Shown here: positions 1 to 8,243 of the stretch, piece after piece | Position numbering within the stretch: the first letter of the stretch is position 1 | How the letters are laid out: each line of letters begins with the position of its first letter | Source of the DNA: Acidicapsa ligni | Lineage (GTDB): Bacteria; Acidobacteriota; Terriglobia; Terriglobales; Acidobacteriaceae | DNA length: 64,000 nt | NCBI RefSeq assembly: GCF_025685655.1 | Contig: NZ_JAGSYG010000002.1 | Location: forward strand, 744,001 to 808,000 | Direction: 5' to 3' | Notes under the pieces: model-generated | What the model saw: only the letters and a program-made list of their open reading frames with translations | Database searches by the model: none | Told to the model about the DNA's origin: nothing | Program-made: the position numbers and the translations under genes

Positions 1-427
1 TCTGCTCGGCAAAGGCAGCGCGAGCCTCTTCCAGGCTGGTCTTGCCCAATGGCTCAAGATGCACGCCCAGCGGGCCGATGGATCCGGCAACCCACGCGTC
101 GCCTGCCTGCTTGTCTTTCAGGTGCTCGGCAGCTTGGCGCGCAATGCGTACTCCCGCCTCGTTGATCTCGACGGTGCGGCTGGCAAGGCCATGACGAGCC
201 AAGCGGAAGCGATTGGCTCCGAAGGTGTTCGTCTCCAAAATTTCGGCGCCGCTCTGCAGATACTCCTCATGAACGGAGAGGATCAGGGCCGGGTCGGAGA
301 GGTTGAGTTCGTCGTAACAGCGGTTGATAAAAACTCCGCGAGCATAGAGCACAGTACCCATTGCTCCGTCACAAAGGACCGGTCGGTCGGCAAAAATGTC
401 TTTCAGTGTACGCACGTTACCAATCAT
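1..427 (-). CDS. Homocysteine S-methyltransferase domain protein, N-terminal part
   Basis: This is the first 142 codons of a gene that runs off the left edge. The product begins MIGNVRTLKDIFADRPVL and carries the family's CDGAMGT strand, then ETNTFGANR and the GSIGPLG segment of the homocysteine S-methyltransferase barrel. The family transfers a methyl group to homocysteine to make methionine, and its zinc-binding Cys residues lie further along, outside the window. Full-length relatives are either MetH-like or a fusion of this domain to methylenetetrahydrofolate reductase (YitJ type); the visible part cannot tell these apart. The ATG is preceded by a weak purine stretch. It is divergent from the lipoprotein gene. 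Confidence 0.85.
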   Translation of the reverse strand, partial: MIGNVRTLKDIFADRPVLCDGAMGTVLYARGVFINRCYDELNLSDPALILSVHEEYLQSGAEILETNTFGANRFRLARHGLASRTVEINEAGVRIARQAAEHLKDKQAGDAWVAGSIGPLGVHLEPLGKTSLEEARAAFAEQ

Positions 428-639
428 GCTATCGCGTTTCCGAACCGCCTGTCGCGATTGTCGAAGGCAACTGCTTTCCTGTGTCAATGGTCCGCGTCCA
501 AGCAGAAGCGACCGCAAGGGAAGACAGCGTTATTGGGTTCAGACATATAGAAGGGGCAGGGGCAACTGGCTGAGGCCTGCAGGTCGACCCGTATTTGTTA
601 TACTTTGCCAGTCAGCTCGTTTATCTGAGGTATAGGATT

Positions 640-2133
640 TTGAAGAAGAGAAGTCTCGTAATTTGCGCCCTGGCGGCACTGGTGACCGCGGGTGTACTGG
701 CGGGCTGTGGTAGTAACCTTTATTTTGCTGGTCGAGTTCTGCCTCCCAGCGGAATCGCCAATCGCGTTCTGATTGCTATTCAGAACCCCAGTCCGGCTTC
801 TCGCGGCGCACTCCAGTTTGTGGATGCGTTCTACGATATTCGGCAGAGCTTTAAGGATACGATCCCGTTTTTCAGCATCGCTGGATATAGCGGCGCGCTT
901 CCGATCACCATCCAGAACATGCCCGAAGAGCAGCTCGGGGCAGTCTATGGATCGGGCGACGGCACCTTTACGCTGATCAACTATGCGAAAGAAACGACAT
1001 CGGGACCGGCTGCTACGCTGAGCTCGCTGTCCTCTAGCATATTTGTCTCCCGTAACCAGCTTTTCGTCTTTGCCGCCAGCCAGCAGACACACGTGATGAC
1101 GGTGGTGGACAGCGCAGCGGGCAAGCAATACAGCCTGAGCCTGCCGGGCGTTTATCGCGTTTCGACGAATCCCGGCGGATCGATGGCGCTGGCTTTCGTG
1201 CAGAACTCGAATTTTGTGTATTACCCGCGCAAATTGCAGACATCCGAGTCCACATCGCTGGCAGCATACTTTCTGACGAATCACAGCTGGCCGCAGCCGT
1301 ATGTTGATTGCGAGCCGCAGAATTTGCCCGGCATGTGCCTGGCTCAAATGCAGAGCCCGGACAGTTTGAACACGAATTCCAACCTCTTTGCAGGCGCGCC
1401 GCTTAGCTTCGACCGTCCTGTAAAGGCGCTGTTTTCGGCAGATGGCTCTTCGGCCTATATCCTGAACTGCGGACCGGAGTGCGGCGGAACGGCATCCTCG
1501 GTATCGATTGTTCCCATCGCTCCCATGATTCTGCAGAGTGGCCAGCAATCCGGCCAGTTGCCGACGCAGAGCGCGCTGACCAAGGCGACGATTCTTGCCC
1601 CTGGTGGAGCAAGCAATGGGCTGGTGAATTCGAATATGTTGTACGTCATGGGTCAGCAACCGCAGACTCAGGCCGACGGCCAGGTGCTCTACGCTGGAAA
1701 TCTGACACAGATCAATCTGACCAACAACAGTCTTGCCGGTCAGGCTATCTCGGTGAGCGATGGCGCTCCCGGACAGCCGACGAAGATGATTCTGGCGGAT
1801 GACAACACGCTCTGGGTTGGTACAACTCGTTGCTCAGAGGGTGTGCGCTTTGCCCAGGGACTGCCCTACGGTTGCCTGACAATGCTTACGACCTCAAGCG
1901 ATCCAGGCACTCCCCCAACGGTTACGATGATCGAGCCTTTCCAGGGCGATCTGACCGGTATTGCCGCGGTGACAACTCTGCATAAGATCTATATTGCCGA
2001 GGGTGGACAGGTTTACATCTACTCCACTACCGATGGATCGGCGATTAACAACTTCTTTGTAACCGTCAACGGCACCGCCTTCGACGTGGCTTACATGGAT
2101 GCCATCACCGATTCGGACAACACCGACTACTAA
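640..2133 (+). CDS. Secreted lipoprotein, probable beta-propeller-like
   Basis: The start is taken as TTG because GAGG at 627-630 lies nine bases upstream; an in-frame ATG at 595 has no such site. The protein is 497 residues long. It opens with a basic end, a hydrophobic stretch and the lipobox LAGC near residue 20, so it should be lipidated and exported. The rest is rich in Gly, Ser and Thr with repeating hydrophobic strands (for example VDSAAGKQYSLSLPG and DNTLWVGTT), resembling YncE-like beta-propellers seen in many acidobacterial lipoproteins. I recognise no catalytic motif. bshB1 starts six bases past its stop, so the two may be cotranscribed. Confidence 0.75.
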   Translation: MKKRSLVICALAALVTAGVLAGCGSNLYFAGRVLPPSGIANRVLIAIQNPSPASRGALQFVDAFYDIRQSFKDTIPFFSIAGYSGALPITIQNMPEEQLGAVYGSGDGTFTLINYAKETTSGPAATLSSLSSSIFVSRNQLFVFAASQQTHVMTVVDSAAGKQYSLSLPGVYRVSTNPGGSMALAFVQNSNFVYYPRKLQTSESTSLAAYFLTNHSWPQPYVDCEPQNLPGMCLAQMQSPDSLNTNSNLFAGAPLSFDRPVKALFSADGSSAYILNCGPECGGTASSVSIVPIAPMILQSGQQSGQLPTQSALTKATILAPGGASNGLVNSNMLYVMGQQPQTQADGQVLYAGNLTQINLTNNSLAGQAISVSDGAPGQPTKMILADDNTLWVGTTRCSEGVRFAQGLPYGCLTMLTTSSDPGTPPTVTMIEPFQGDLTGIAAVTTLHKIYIAEGGQVYIYSTTDGSAINNFFVTVNGTAFDVAYMDAITDSDNTDY

Positions 2134-2138
2134 ACAGA

Positions 2139-2876
2139 ATGCAGACCCCGCAGGCAGTGATTGATGTTTTGGCCATCGCAGCACATCGCGATGATGTCGA
2201 ACAGACCTGCGGGGGAACGCTCCTTCGCATGAAGGCACGCGGACTGCGAACAGGCATTCTCGACCTGACGCAGGGCGAATCCGGTACGCGTGGCAGTGCA
2301 GCAGAGCGCTTCGCCGAGGCCGAGGGAGCAGCCCATATCCTGGGCGTAACCACGCGACAGGCTCTCGATCTGCCTGACGGCGCAGTTGCCAACACGCTTG
2401 AAAATCGCCTCAAAATTGTAAAAGTCATTCGCGATCTGCGTCCCCGCGTCGTGATCCTGCCCTATTGGGAAGCTCGCCATCCGGACCACGCAACCTGCTC
2501 CACTCTTGGCTACGAGGCATGTTTTCTCGCCGGACTATCCAAGCTTGAGGGCAATCGCGTCGAGGATCTGCCGCCTCATCGGCCCTTCAAAATCATCTAC
2601 GCCAGCCTCTATGCGGATGTTCGTCCCAGCTTTATTGTGGACATCACGCCCTTCATCGATCAACGCCACGCGTCGCTCATGGCCTACAAGTCCCAATATG
2701 CCAACCAGCAGCAGGGCGGGGGACTATTCGTGCCCGAAGAAGAGATTCGCGAACGCACCTTTGCCGAGGCTCGACATTATGGGCTGCTTGCCGGGGTGAA
2801 GTATGGCGAGCCTTTCGTACAGCGGGAGGTCGGCCTGGTGGACGATGTCACGCTGATCCCCGTGCAATCGATCTAA
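2139..2876 (+). CDS. bshB1: BshB1-type N-acetylglucosaminylmalate deacetylase (bacillithiol)
   Basis: A 245-residue PIG-L/LmbE family zinc deacetylase. The metal motif is AHRDDVE at residues 15-21 (the family form is AHPDDxE; Arg for Pro is usual in BshB1), and the second motif HPDH lies at 114-117. The GESGTRGSAAERFAEA segment is typical of the bacillithiol branch. BshB1 removes acetyl from GlcNAc-malate, the second step of bacillithiol synthesis in the cytosol. The start codon lies five bases after the lipoprotein stop with little ribosome-binding site, suggesting translational coupling. bshA and bshC are not in the window. A general LmbE-like deacetylase is the alternative. Confidence 0.85.
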   Translation: MQTPQAVIDVLAIAAHRDDVEQTCGGTLLRMKARGLRTGILDLTQGESGTRGSAAERFAEAEGAAHILGVTTRQALDLPDGAVANTLENRLKIVKVIRDLRPRVVILPYWEARHPDHATCSTLGYEACFLAGLSKLEGNRVEDLPPHRPFKIIYASLYADVRPSFIVDITPFIDQRHASLMAYKSQYANQQQGGGLFVPEEEIRERTFAEARHYGLLAGVKYGEPFVQREVGLVDDVTLIPVQSI

Positions 2877-2989
2877 TCGGGCTAACGGACTAACAATCTG
2901 GCTGTATTAATTTTTGTTATCGCTACTCAAAAATGAATAACTTTGCCTTATGACCGCTCGTCCGCGAGAATCGTCTCAGAGGTGAAGTG

Positions 2990-3742
2990 ATGATTCAAAG
3001 CTGGAACCCCGCCGTCTACGCTCAAATAGGAAGTTTTGTCCCCGCTCTCGGAGCAGGAGTGCTGGAGTGGCTGTCACCGCAGCCTGGAGAACGCATCCTC
3101 GATCTGGGCTGCGGCGATGGACAGCTTACGGCAAAGATCGCCGCAGCCGCCGCAACTGTGACCGGCGTGGATTCTTCCGCAGATATGGTGAAAGGTTCTC
3201 TGGCTCGCGGCCTGGATGCACACGTCTGCAATGTTGAGGCGCTCCCGTTCACCGGCGAGTTCGATGCTGTATTTTCAAATGCTGCGCTGCATTGGGTGCG
3301 CGATCAGGATGCGATGCTGGCCGGAGTTAAGCGAGCGCTTCGCCCCGGTGGCCGGTTCGTGGCTGAGATGGGAGGTCACGGGAATATCGCGTCAATTCAA
3401 GTAGCGCTGGCCGCGGTGCTGGCGCGACACGGCCTCGATCGTGAATTCAGCGCAGAGCAGATGAACTATTTTCCGACGGCCACTGCCTATCGGGCGCGCA
3501 TGGAGCGTCATGGGTTTACGGTCGACGAGATTCAACTCATCCCACGGCCAACTCCCTTGCACGAAGCTGGAATGCGCGGCTGGCTGACGACTTTTCGACG
3601 CGGTGTTCTGGATTCCGTGCCGGAAGATCTTCGCCCCGTCGTCCTGGATGAAACCGTCGCTCTGCTCGAACCCGTCCTGCGCGACGATCAGGGCAACTGG
3701 ACTGCAGATTACGTCCGCCTGCGCTTTATCGCTCATGTTTAA
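2990..3742 (+). CDS. Class I SAM-dependent methyltransferase
   Basis: A 250-residue cytosolic enzyme of the trans-aconitate methyltransferase/UbiE-like group. SAM-binding motif I is ILDLGCGDG (residues 36-44), the acidic residue that would hold the ribose is in VTGVDSS, and NAALHWV and LRPGGRFV are the usual motifs III-IV. Nothing identifies the substrate. ATG at 2990 is preferred to the overlapping GTG at 2987 because AGAGG at 2978-2982 is seven bases from the ATG. It stands alone, 113 bases after bshB1 and 29 before the next gene. Confidence 0.85.
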   Translation: MIQSWNPAVYAQIGSFVPALGAGVLEWLSPQPGERILDLGCGDGQLTAKIAAAAATVTGVDSSADMVKGSLARGLDAHVCNVEALPFTGEFDAVFSNAALHWVRDQDAMLAGVKRALRPGGRFVAEMGGHGNIASIQVALAAVLARHGLDREFSAEQMNYFPTATAYRARMERHGFTVDEIQLIPRPTPLHEAGMRGWLTTFRRGVLDSVPEDLRPVVLDETVALLEPVLRDDQGNWTADYVRLRFIAHV

Positions 3743-3771
3743 GCTGGCTGCAGCTAATTAGAATAGCCTTT

Positions 3772-4563
3772 ATGACTTTGGCCTCGGACAGTCAATCGTC
3801 TTTGATATCGGATCGCTATTTACTCGTGATGACTGCGACGATCATCCCGGCAGCCAATGCCGGGGTGAAGCGGTCCGATCCGCAGATCCGCATGGAAGAT
3901 TACAAGCGGGCTCTGCGATTCTGGCTATCGTATCCGCATGTGGCCGCTGAGCGCATCCTGTTTCTGGAAAATTCAGGCGCCGACCTGGGCGAACTGCGAG
4001 CAATTGCAACCAATGAAAATCCGTTTGGAAAGGCAGTCGAAATCCTCTCCGTGCCCGGCAATCATATTCCCGAGGGCACCAATTACGGATACACGGAAAT
4101 GCAGATGCTCGACGAAGGCTTGGCCCTGAGCGAACTCCGGCGGGAAACGACCCACATGATCAAAGTGACCGGCCGGCTGATGTTTCCCACGCTCGGCAAG
4201 GCTCTGGATAAAGTTCGCAAACCTTTTGAGCTGCTGGTGGACTGTCGCAAGCTGGGTTTTCCTCGACGCGGCTTTGACGCCAACACGCAGTTGTTTCTCT
4301 GCTCGCATCGTTTCTACGATCGCGTCCTGCGCGATTCGCGCAACGAGATGAACTCGACCGACGTTCGACTATTGGAACACCTAATCTTCCGCAAGGTTAT
4401 TCCGTTCAAAGGCCAGCCTGGGATATATCTCCGCTTCCCCTGCAACGTGGAACCGGTAGGCTACTCCGGCTTCAAATCGAAAAGCTACAATTCCCCTTCC
4501 ACCACCCTGATTCGTGGCATGCGTTCCGTTTTACGAGTGATCGCGCCAAATTATTGGTATTAA
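3772..4563 (+). CDS. Unknown protein, possibly a glycosyltransferase-like enzyme
   Basis: A 263-residue soluble protein with no signal peptide or membrane helix. The N-terminal third has an alternating strand pattern (YLLVMTATIIP, then RMEDYKRALRFWL, then RILFLENSGADL) that reminds me of a group of polysaccharide or lipopolysaccharide locus proteins with a GT-A-like fold, but I cannot name the family with confidence and see no clear DxD metal motif. The C-terminal half is basic. GC content is lower than its neighbours. There is no Shine-Dalgarno sequence; TAGAAT at 3759-3764 lies seven bases before the ATG, so the mRNA may be leaderless. Confidence 0.6.
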   Translation: MTLASDSQSSLISDRYLLVMTATIIPAANAGVKRSDPQIRMEDYKRALRFWLSYPHVAAERILFLENSGADLGELRAIATNENPFGKAVEILSVPGNHIPEGTNYGYTEMQMLDEGLALSELRRETTHMIKVTGRLMFPTLGKALDKVRKPFELLVDCRKLGFPRRGFDANTQLFLCSHRFYDRVLRDSRNEMNSTDVRLLEHLIFRKVIPFKGQPGIYLRFPCNVEPVGYSGFKSKSYNSPSTTLIRGMRSVLRVIAPNYWY

Positions 4564-4584
4564 TAAACAGCATTGCCAAGGTGC

Positions 4585-4669
4585 GCAAATTCATCCATCA
4601 TCAGCCATAATTTGACTCGGAATTCGCGACTGTCTGCCGGTTCTGCCCCTTCCCCAGAGCAAATTCATC
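4585..4669. repeat. Pair of 11-bp direct repeats upstream of phoB
   Basis: GCAAATTCATC occurs at 4585-4595 and again at 4659-4669, exactly 74 bp apart, which is close to seven helical turns. The 204-bp gap holds no gene. The repeats may be regulator sites for phoB, or chance. Confidence 0.35.
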
Positions 4670-4767
4670 AAACGTTTGCACTTTCTTTGCCTTTCTGAAC
4701 TAAGCTTAAGATGAATCCGTGCGGCTATATAGCTCGCATTAAGGCCGCCGGGCGAGGGTATTGAGGT

Positions 4768-5466
4768 TTGAGCCAGACAGTTTTTGTGCTTGAGGATGAC
4801 ACAGACATCTCCCGTCTTGTGCAGCATCATCTGGAGGCAGCGGGCTTTTCTCCCCGTGTCTACCACACCCCTTCCAACCTGATTCCCGATGCCGAACGCC
4901 AGGCTCCAGCGTTGTTTTTGCTGGACATCATGGTTCCCGGCGGCGACGGGCTGGATGTGTGCCGCAGGTTGCGCAATCATCAGGCGCTTTCTTCGGTGCC
5001 CATCATTTTTCTGACTGCGCGCGCCGGTGAAAACGACCGCGTTCTGGGTCTGGAACTCGGTGCGGACGACTACATCACAAAGCCGTTTGCAACTCGCGAA
5101 CTGGTAGCTCGGGTCAAGGCTGTCCTTCGACGCTTCGAGCGGCCTACTTCGCCTTCGGTCATCACCTTTGAAGAGGTGATCATCGATGCCAACGCGATGC
5201 AATTGCATGTGCGCGGCGAGTTGACGACGACTACGGCAACCGAGTTTCGCCTGCTGGATTACCTGGCTCGGCATCCAGGTCGCGTCTTCAGTCGCGATCA
5301 TCTTCTGGACGCGGTATGGGGCGATGCTCGTTTCGTCACTCCTCGTTCGGTTGACGTTTATGTGCGCCGCATTCGTGAAAAGATTGAGGTCGATGCCGAG
5401 AATCCACGCTATCTGAAAACGGTGCGCGGAGCTGGCTACCGCTTTGAGATTCCCAAGGGAGAGTAA
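4768..5466 (+). CDS. phoB: Phosphate response regulator PhoB/PhoP type
   Basis: A 232-residue OmpR-family response regulator. The receiver domain (residues 1-120) has the acidic pair D10/D11, phospho-acceptor D53 in LFLLDIMVPGGDG and the conserved K105 in TKPF. A winged-helix DNA-binding domain follows at about 130-230, ending with the typical VRGAGYRFEIP. The start is TTG (protein MSQTVFVLEDD), with GAGG at 4753-4756 eleven bases upstream. phoR follows after 21 bases and the pst genes after that, which supports the phosphate assignment over other OmpR-type regulators. Confidence 0.9.
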   Translation: MSQTVFVLEDDTDISRLVQHHLEAAGFSPRVYHTPSNLIPDAERQAPALFLLDIMVPGGDGLDVCRRLRNHQALSSVPIIFLTARAGENDRVLGLELGADDYITKPFATRELVARVKAVLRRFERPTSPSVITFEEVIIDANAMQLHVRGELTTTTATEFRLLDYLARHPGRVFSRDHLLDAVWGDARFVTPRSVDVYVRRIREKIEVDAENPRYLKTVRGAGYRFEIPKGE

Positions 5467-5487
5467 TCTCCGGAACGGATTTCTCCC

Positions 5488-6939
5488 GTGACCCGCAAGG
5501 TTTTTTACAAACTGCTCGCTGTATTCGCCCTTCTGCTGGTTTTCCACGCTGCGGTAATGGAGATGTTCTTCCGTCGCATCGTGGTGAATTCAGCAGGAGG
5601 TTCGTTGCATGTGCTGGGGCGCGAGGCATTGCTGTCCGGCGTAGCCGCGATCCTAGTGGCGCTTCCTTTGGCTGCGTGGTTTTCCCTGAATATCTCGCAA
5701 CGTTTGCGCCGCATGGTAGGCTTTGCCCACCGTATTGCAGAAGGCGATCTCGATGCCCGTCTCGACGACGGCTATCGTGATGAAATCTCAGCCATGGCCG
5801 AGGCGCTTAACACCACTGCTGCCCGGTTGCAGCAGAGCTTCGCCGAGTTGGAGAGCCGCCGCAGCGAACTGGCGGCCTTACTGGATTCCATGCAGGAAGC
5901 AGTCGTTGCCATTACCCGCGAGGGCAACGTGAGCTGGTCCAACGCCGTCATGCAGCGGTTGACGGGCTCGCCGATTCGCGAGGGCCGTGCGCTTGTGCAT
6001 TCCGTTCGCGATCCCGACGTGCTGGCCTGCGCCGAGGGAGCGTTGCGTCATCGCGAGCTTCGCCTGGGACGCGCCAATTCGCTGGTGCATGGGCGCATCT
6101 TCGAGATCAATGCCGCTCCTACACCGGGCGGAGGCGCCGTGGTCGTTCTCCATGACGTCACCAGCGTGGAGGCGGCGGAAAAATCCAGGCGCGATTTTAT
6201 CGCCAATGTGAGCCACGAACTACGCACGCCTCTCACCTCCATCTCTGGCTATGTTGAGACGTTGCTTGAAGATCCCGACCCGCGTCCTGAAACCACGCGC
6301 GAGTTCCTGCAGATCATTCTCAAGAACTCCAATCGGATGAATCGCCTCACCGAGGATCTGCTGGAATTAGCCGGTGTTGAGAGCCCGGACTACAAGCTCA
6401 TTCCTCAACCCATCCGTGCCTCTGCCCTCGTTGAGGATGCCATCGAGTCGCTCGCCGGCCTGGTGGTTGAATCGGGCATTGCCCTGGAGAGCGGCAGTGC
6501 GCCCGCGGATGTTGTCATGGCCGATCCCGATGCCATGACCCAGGTCTTCGGCAATCTGATTGAAAATGCCATGAAGTACGGCAAATCCGGAGGCCGTGTG
6601 CGTGTCTTTGCGCAGTCTCTGGCCACTCAAAACGTGGTTGAATTTGTCGTCCAGGATTTCGGCCCGGGAATGGCCTACGAGCACCTCAACCGAATCTTCG
6701 AGCGCTTTTACCGCATCGACAAGGCGCGTTCGCGAGACTCCGGCGGAACCGGGCTTGGGCTGGCGATTGTGAAGCATATTGTGCAGGCCCACGGCGGACG
6801 CATCTGGGCAGAGAGTGAACTGGGACGTGGAGCGGCCTTCCACTTTACGCTCCCAATCCTTACTCCGGCCGTGCCTGTTTCGGCCATCGTACCGGCTTCC
6901 ATTGAGTCAACGCCCGTCCGAAAAGACGAGAAGATTTAG
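5488..6939 (+). CDS. phoR: Phosphate sensor histidine kinase PhoR
   Basis: A 483-residue inner-membrane kinase starting with GTG. It has two membrane helices (about 8-28 and 48-68) with only about 20 residues between them, so there is hardly any periplasmic sensor; this is normal for PhoR, which senses through PstABC and PhoU. Then come a HAMP linker (69-120), a PAS domain (about 128-225), HisKA with phospho-acceptor H243 in FIANVSHELRTPLT, and the ATPase domain with the N box ENAMKYG and G boxes DFGPGM and GGTGLGLAI. It should phosphorylate PhoB encoded just upstream. Confidence 0.9.
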   Translation: MTRKVFYKLLAVFALLLVFHAAVMEMFFRRIVVNSAGGSLHVLGREALLSGVAAILVALPLAAWFSLNISQRLRRMVGFAHRIAEGDLDARLDDGYRDEISAMAEALNTTAARLQQSFAELESRRSELAALLDSMQEAVVAITREGNVSWSNAVMQRLTGSPIREGRALVHSVRDPDVLACAEGALRHRELRLGRANSLVHGRIFEINAAPTPGGGAVVVLHDVTSVEAAEKSRRDFIANVSHELRTPLTSISGYVETLLEDPDPRPETTREFLQIILKNSNRMNRLTEDLLELAGVESPDYKLIPQPIRASALVEDAIESLAGLVVESGIALESGSAPADVVMADPDAMTQVFGNLIENAMKYGKSGGRVRVFAQSLATQNVVEFVVQDFGPGMAYEHLNRIFERFYRIDKARSRDSGGTGLGLAIVKHIVQAHGGRIWAESELGRGAAFHFTLPILTPAVPVSAIVPASIESTPVRKDEKI

Positions 6940-6999
6940 GTTGGCAGGCAGGAAATTCCGTAGCATTGAGACGATGAATCATGCGACATTCAAGTGTCC

Positions 7000-7008
7000 T
7001 TAACATTC
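7000..7008 (+). promoter_or_regulatory. PHO-box-like TTAACATTC upstream of pstS
   Basis: TTAACATTC lies 46 bases before the pstS start. The same nonamer occurs at 8193-8201, upstream of pstC. Sharing between the two pst promoters or leaders suggests a PhoB site, though only one clear repeat unit is visible here. Confidence 0.4.
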
Positions 7009-7054
7009 GTAAGGCAGAATCGGTTTTAATAAGTTCGACATCAAGGAGCTGAAA

Positions 7055-8071
7055 GTGAAGAAGACCTCGATCATGATTGCCGGATTGACGGCTGGCCTGT
7101 TGTTGGCAGCGTCCGGCATTGCACAGGCGCAAAAGCTCACCGGTGCTGGTGCCACGTTCCCCTATCCCATCTACGCCAAGTGGTTTAGCGAGTACAGCGC
7201 GGCGCATCCGGGCGTTGAAATCAACTATCAGTCGATCGGTTCCGGCGGAGGTATTCGCCAGGTGACGGCTGGGCTGGTGGATTTCGGTGCAACCGATGGT
7301 CCAATGACAGACGAGCAGATTGCCAGCTCCAAGATCAAACTGGTTCACATTCCTACCGTCCTCGGTGCAGTCGTTCCGATCTTCAACGTGAGCGGCGTCG
7401 GCGACCTCAAGTTTTCTCCGGATGTTCTGGCTGACATCTTCCTCGGTAAGATCACCACCTGGAACGACGGACGTATCGCCAAGGACAACCCGGGAGTAAA
7501 CCTGCCCAGCGAGACGATCAATGTTGTGCATCGTTCCGATGGCAGCGGCACCAGCTACATCTTCACGGATTACCTGAGCAAGGTCAGCAAGGATTGGGCC
7601 AATGGCCCCGGCAAGGGCACGGCTCTCAACTGGCCCAAGGGCATCGGCGGCAAGGGCAACGAGGGTGTTGCCGGTCTGGTTCGCCAGCTTCCTGGAGCCA
7701 TCGGTTACGTTGAGCTGATCTACGCCATGCAGAATCACATTTCCTTCGGAGCAGTGAAGAACCCTGCAGGAAACTGGGTCAAGGGATCGATCGCAGGCGT
7801 GACCGAAGCTGCATCGAGCGTCAAGCAGATTCCGGCAGACTACCGCGTGTCGATTACCAATGCTCCCGGTGCGCAGGCCTATCCAATCTCCAGCTTTACC
7901 TGGCTCCTGGTGCCCGTAAAGGCGCAGGACGCTGCTAAGGGTAAAGTTATCAAGGACTTCCTGAACTGGATGCTGACCGCGGGCGAAAATGAAGTTTCCG
8001 CTCTCTACTACGCTCCTTTGCCAAAGGAACTGGTCGCGAAGGAACACGTCACCGTCAATAATCTCCAGTAA
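7055..8071 (+). CDS. pstS: Periplasmic phosphate-binding protein PstS
   Basis: A 338-residue substrate-binding protein starting at GTG, with AAGGAG at 7043-7048 six bases upstream. A Sec signal peptide ends near AQA (residue 25). The mature protein begins QKLTGAGATFPYP, the classic PstS opening, followed by SIGSGGGIRQV and the phosphate-binding loop DGSGTSYIFTDYL. It captures inorganic phosphate in the periplasm for the PstC/PstA/PstB importer encoded downstream. The perfect hairpin after its stop codon could protect the pstS mRNA and allow it to be more abundant than the permease mRNA. Confidence 0.96.
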   Translation: MKKTSIMIAGLTAGLLLAASGIAQAQKLTGAGATFPYPIYAKWFSEYSAAHPGVEINYQSIGSGGGIRQVTAGLVDFGATDGPMTDEQIASSKIKLVHIPTVLGAVVPIFNVSGVGDLKFSPDVLADIFLGKITTWNDGRIAKDNPGVNLPSETINVVHRSDGSGTSYIFTDYLSKVSKDWANGPGKGTALNWPKGIGGKGNEGVAGLVRQLPGAIGYVELIYAMQNHISFGAVKNPAGNWVKGSIAGVTEAASSVKQIPADYRVSITNAPGAQAYPISSFTWLLVPVKAQDAAKGKVIKDFLNWMLTAGENEVSALYYAPLPKELVAKEHVTVNNLQ

Positions 8072-8091
8072 ACTGGTTTCGATGACGAAAA

Positions 8092-8121
8092 CAAGGCCCG
8101 GGAGCAAATTCCCGGGCCTTG
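8092..8121 (+). terminator. Perfect 12-bp hairpin after pstS
   Basis: CAAGGCCCGGGA at 8092-8103 pairs with TCCCGGGCCTTG at 8110-8121 around a six-base loop. There is no following T run, so it may be a partial terminator or an mRNA-stabilising stem between pstS and pstC rather than a strong stop. Confidence 0.7.
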
Positions 8122-8191
8122 CCGTTGATTCTCGTCATAGTTACCGGCAAGTTACTACAAGCCAGTGTGTATGCACTTGATTTCGTAGCCC

Positions 8192-8213
8192 GTTAACATT
8201 CTGTTCATATTCC
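8192..8213 (+). promoter_or_regulatory. PHO-box-like 11-bp direct repeat before pstC
   Basis: GTTAACATTCT (8192-8202) is followed directly by GTTCATATTCC (8203-8213), identical at 8 of 11 positions. Tandem 11-bp units are the layout of PhoB-binding PHO boxes. The first unit contains the nonamer also found before pstS. It suggests pstCAB-phoU has its own PhoB-dependent promoter. Confidence 0.5.
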
Positions 8214-8243
8214 GTCGTTAGCCTCAAAGAGGTGACTGTACCC

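Noticed and set aside
575-590. CCTGCAGGTCGAC, identical to part of a common cloning-vector polylinker
   Set aside because: Flanking bases do not match a polylinker, and the surrounding sequence continues as ordinary intergenic DNA, so it is most likely chance.
598-1659. 353-codon open frame on the minus strand across the lipoprotein gene
   Set aside because: It mirrors the plus-strand codons, has Arg/His-rich composition and no recognisable start site or motif.
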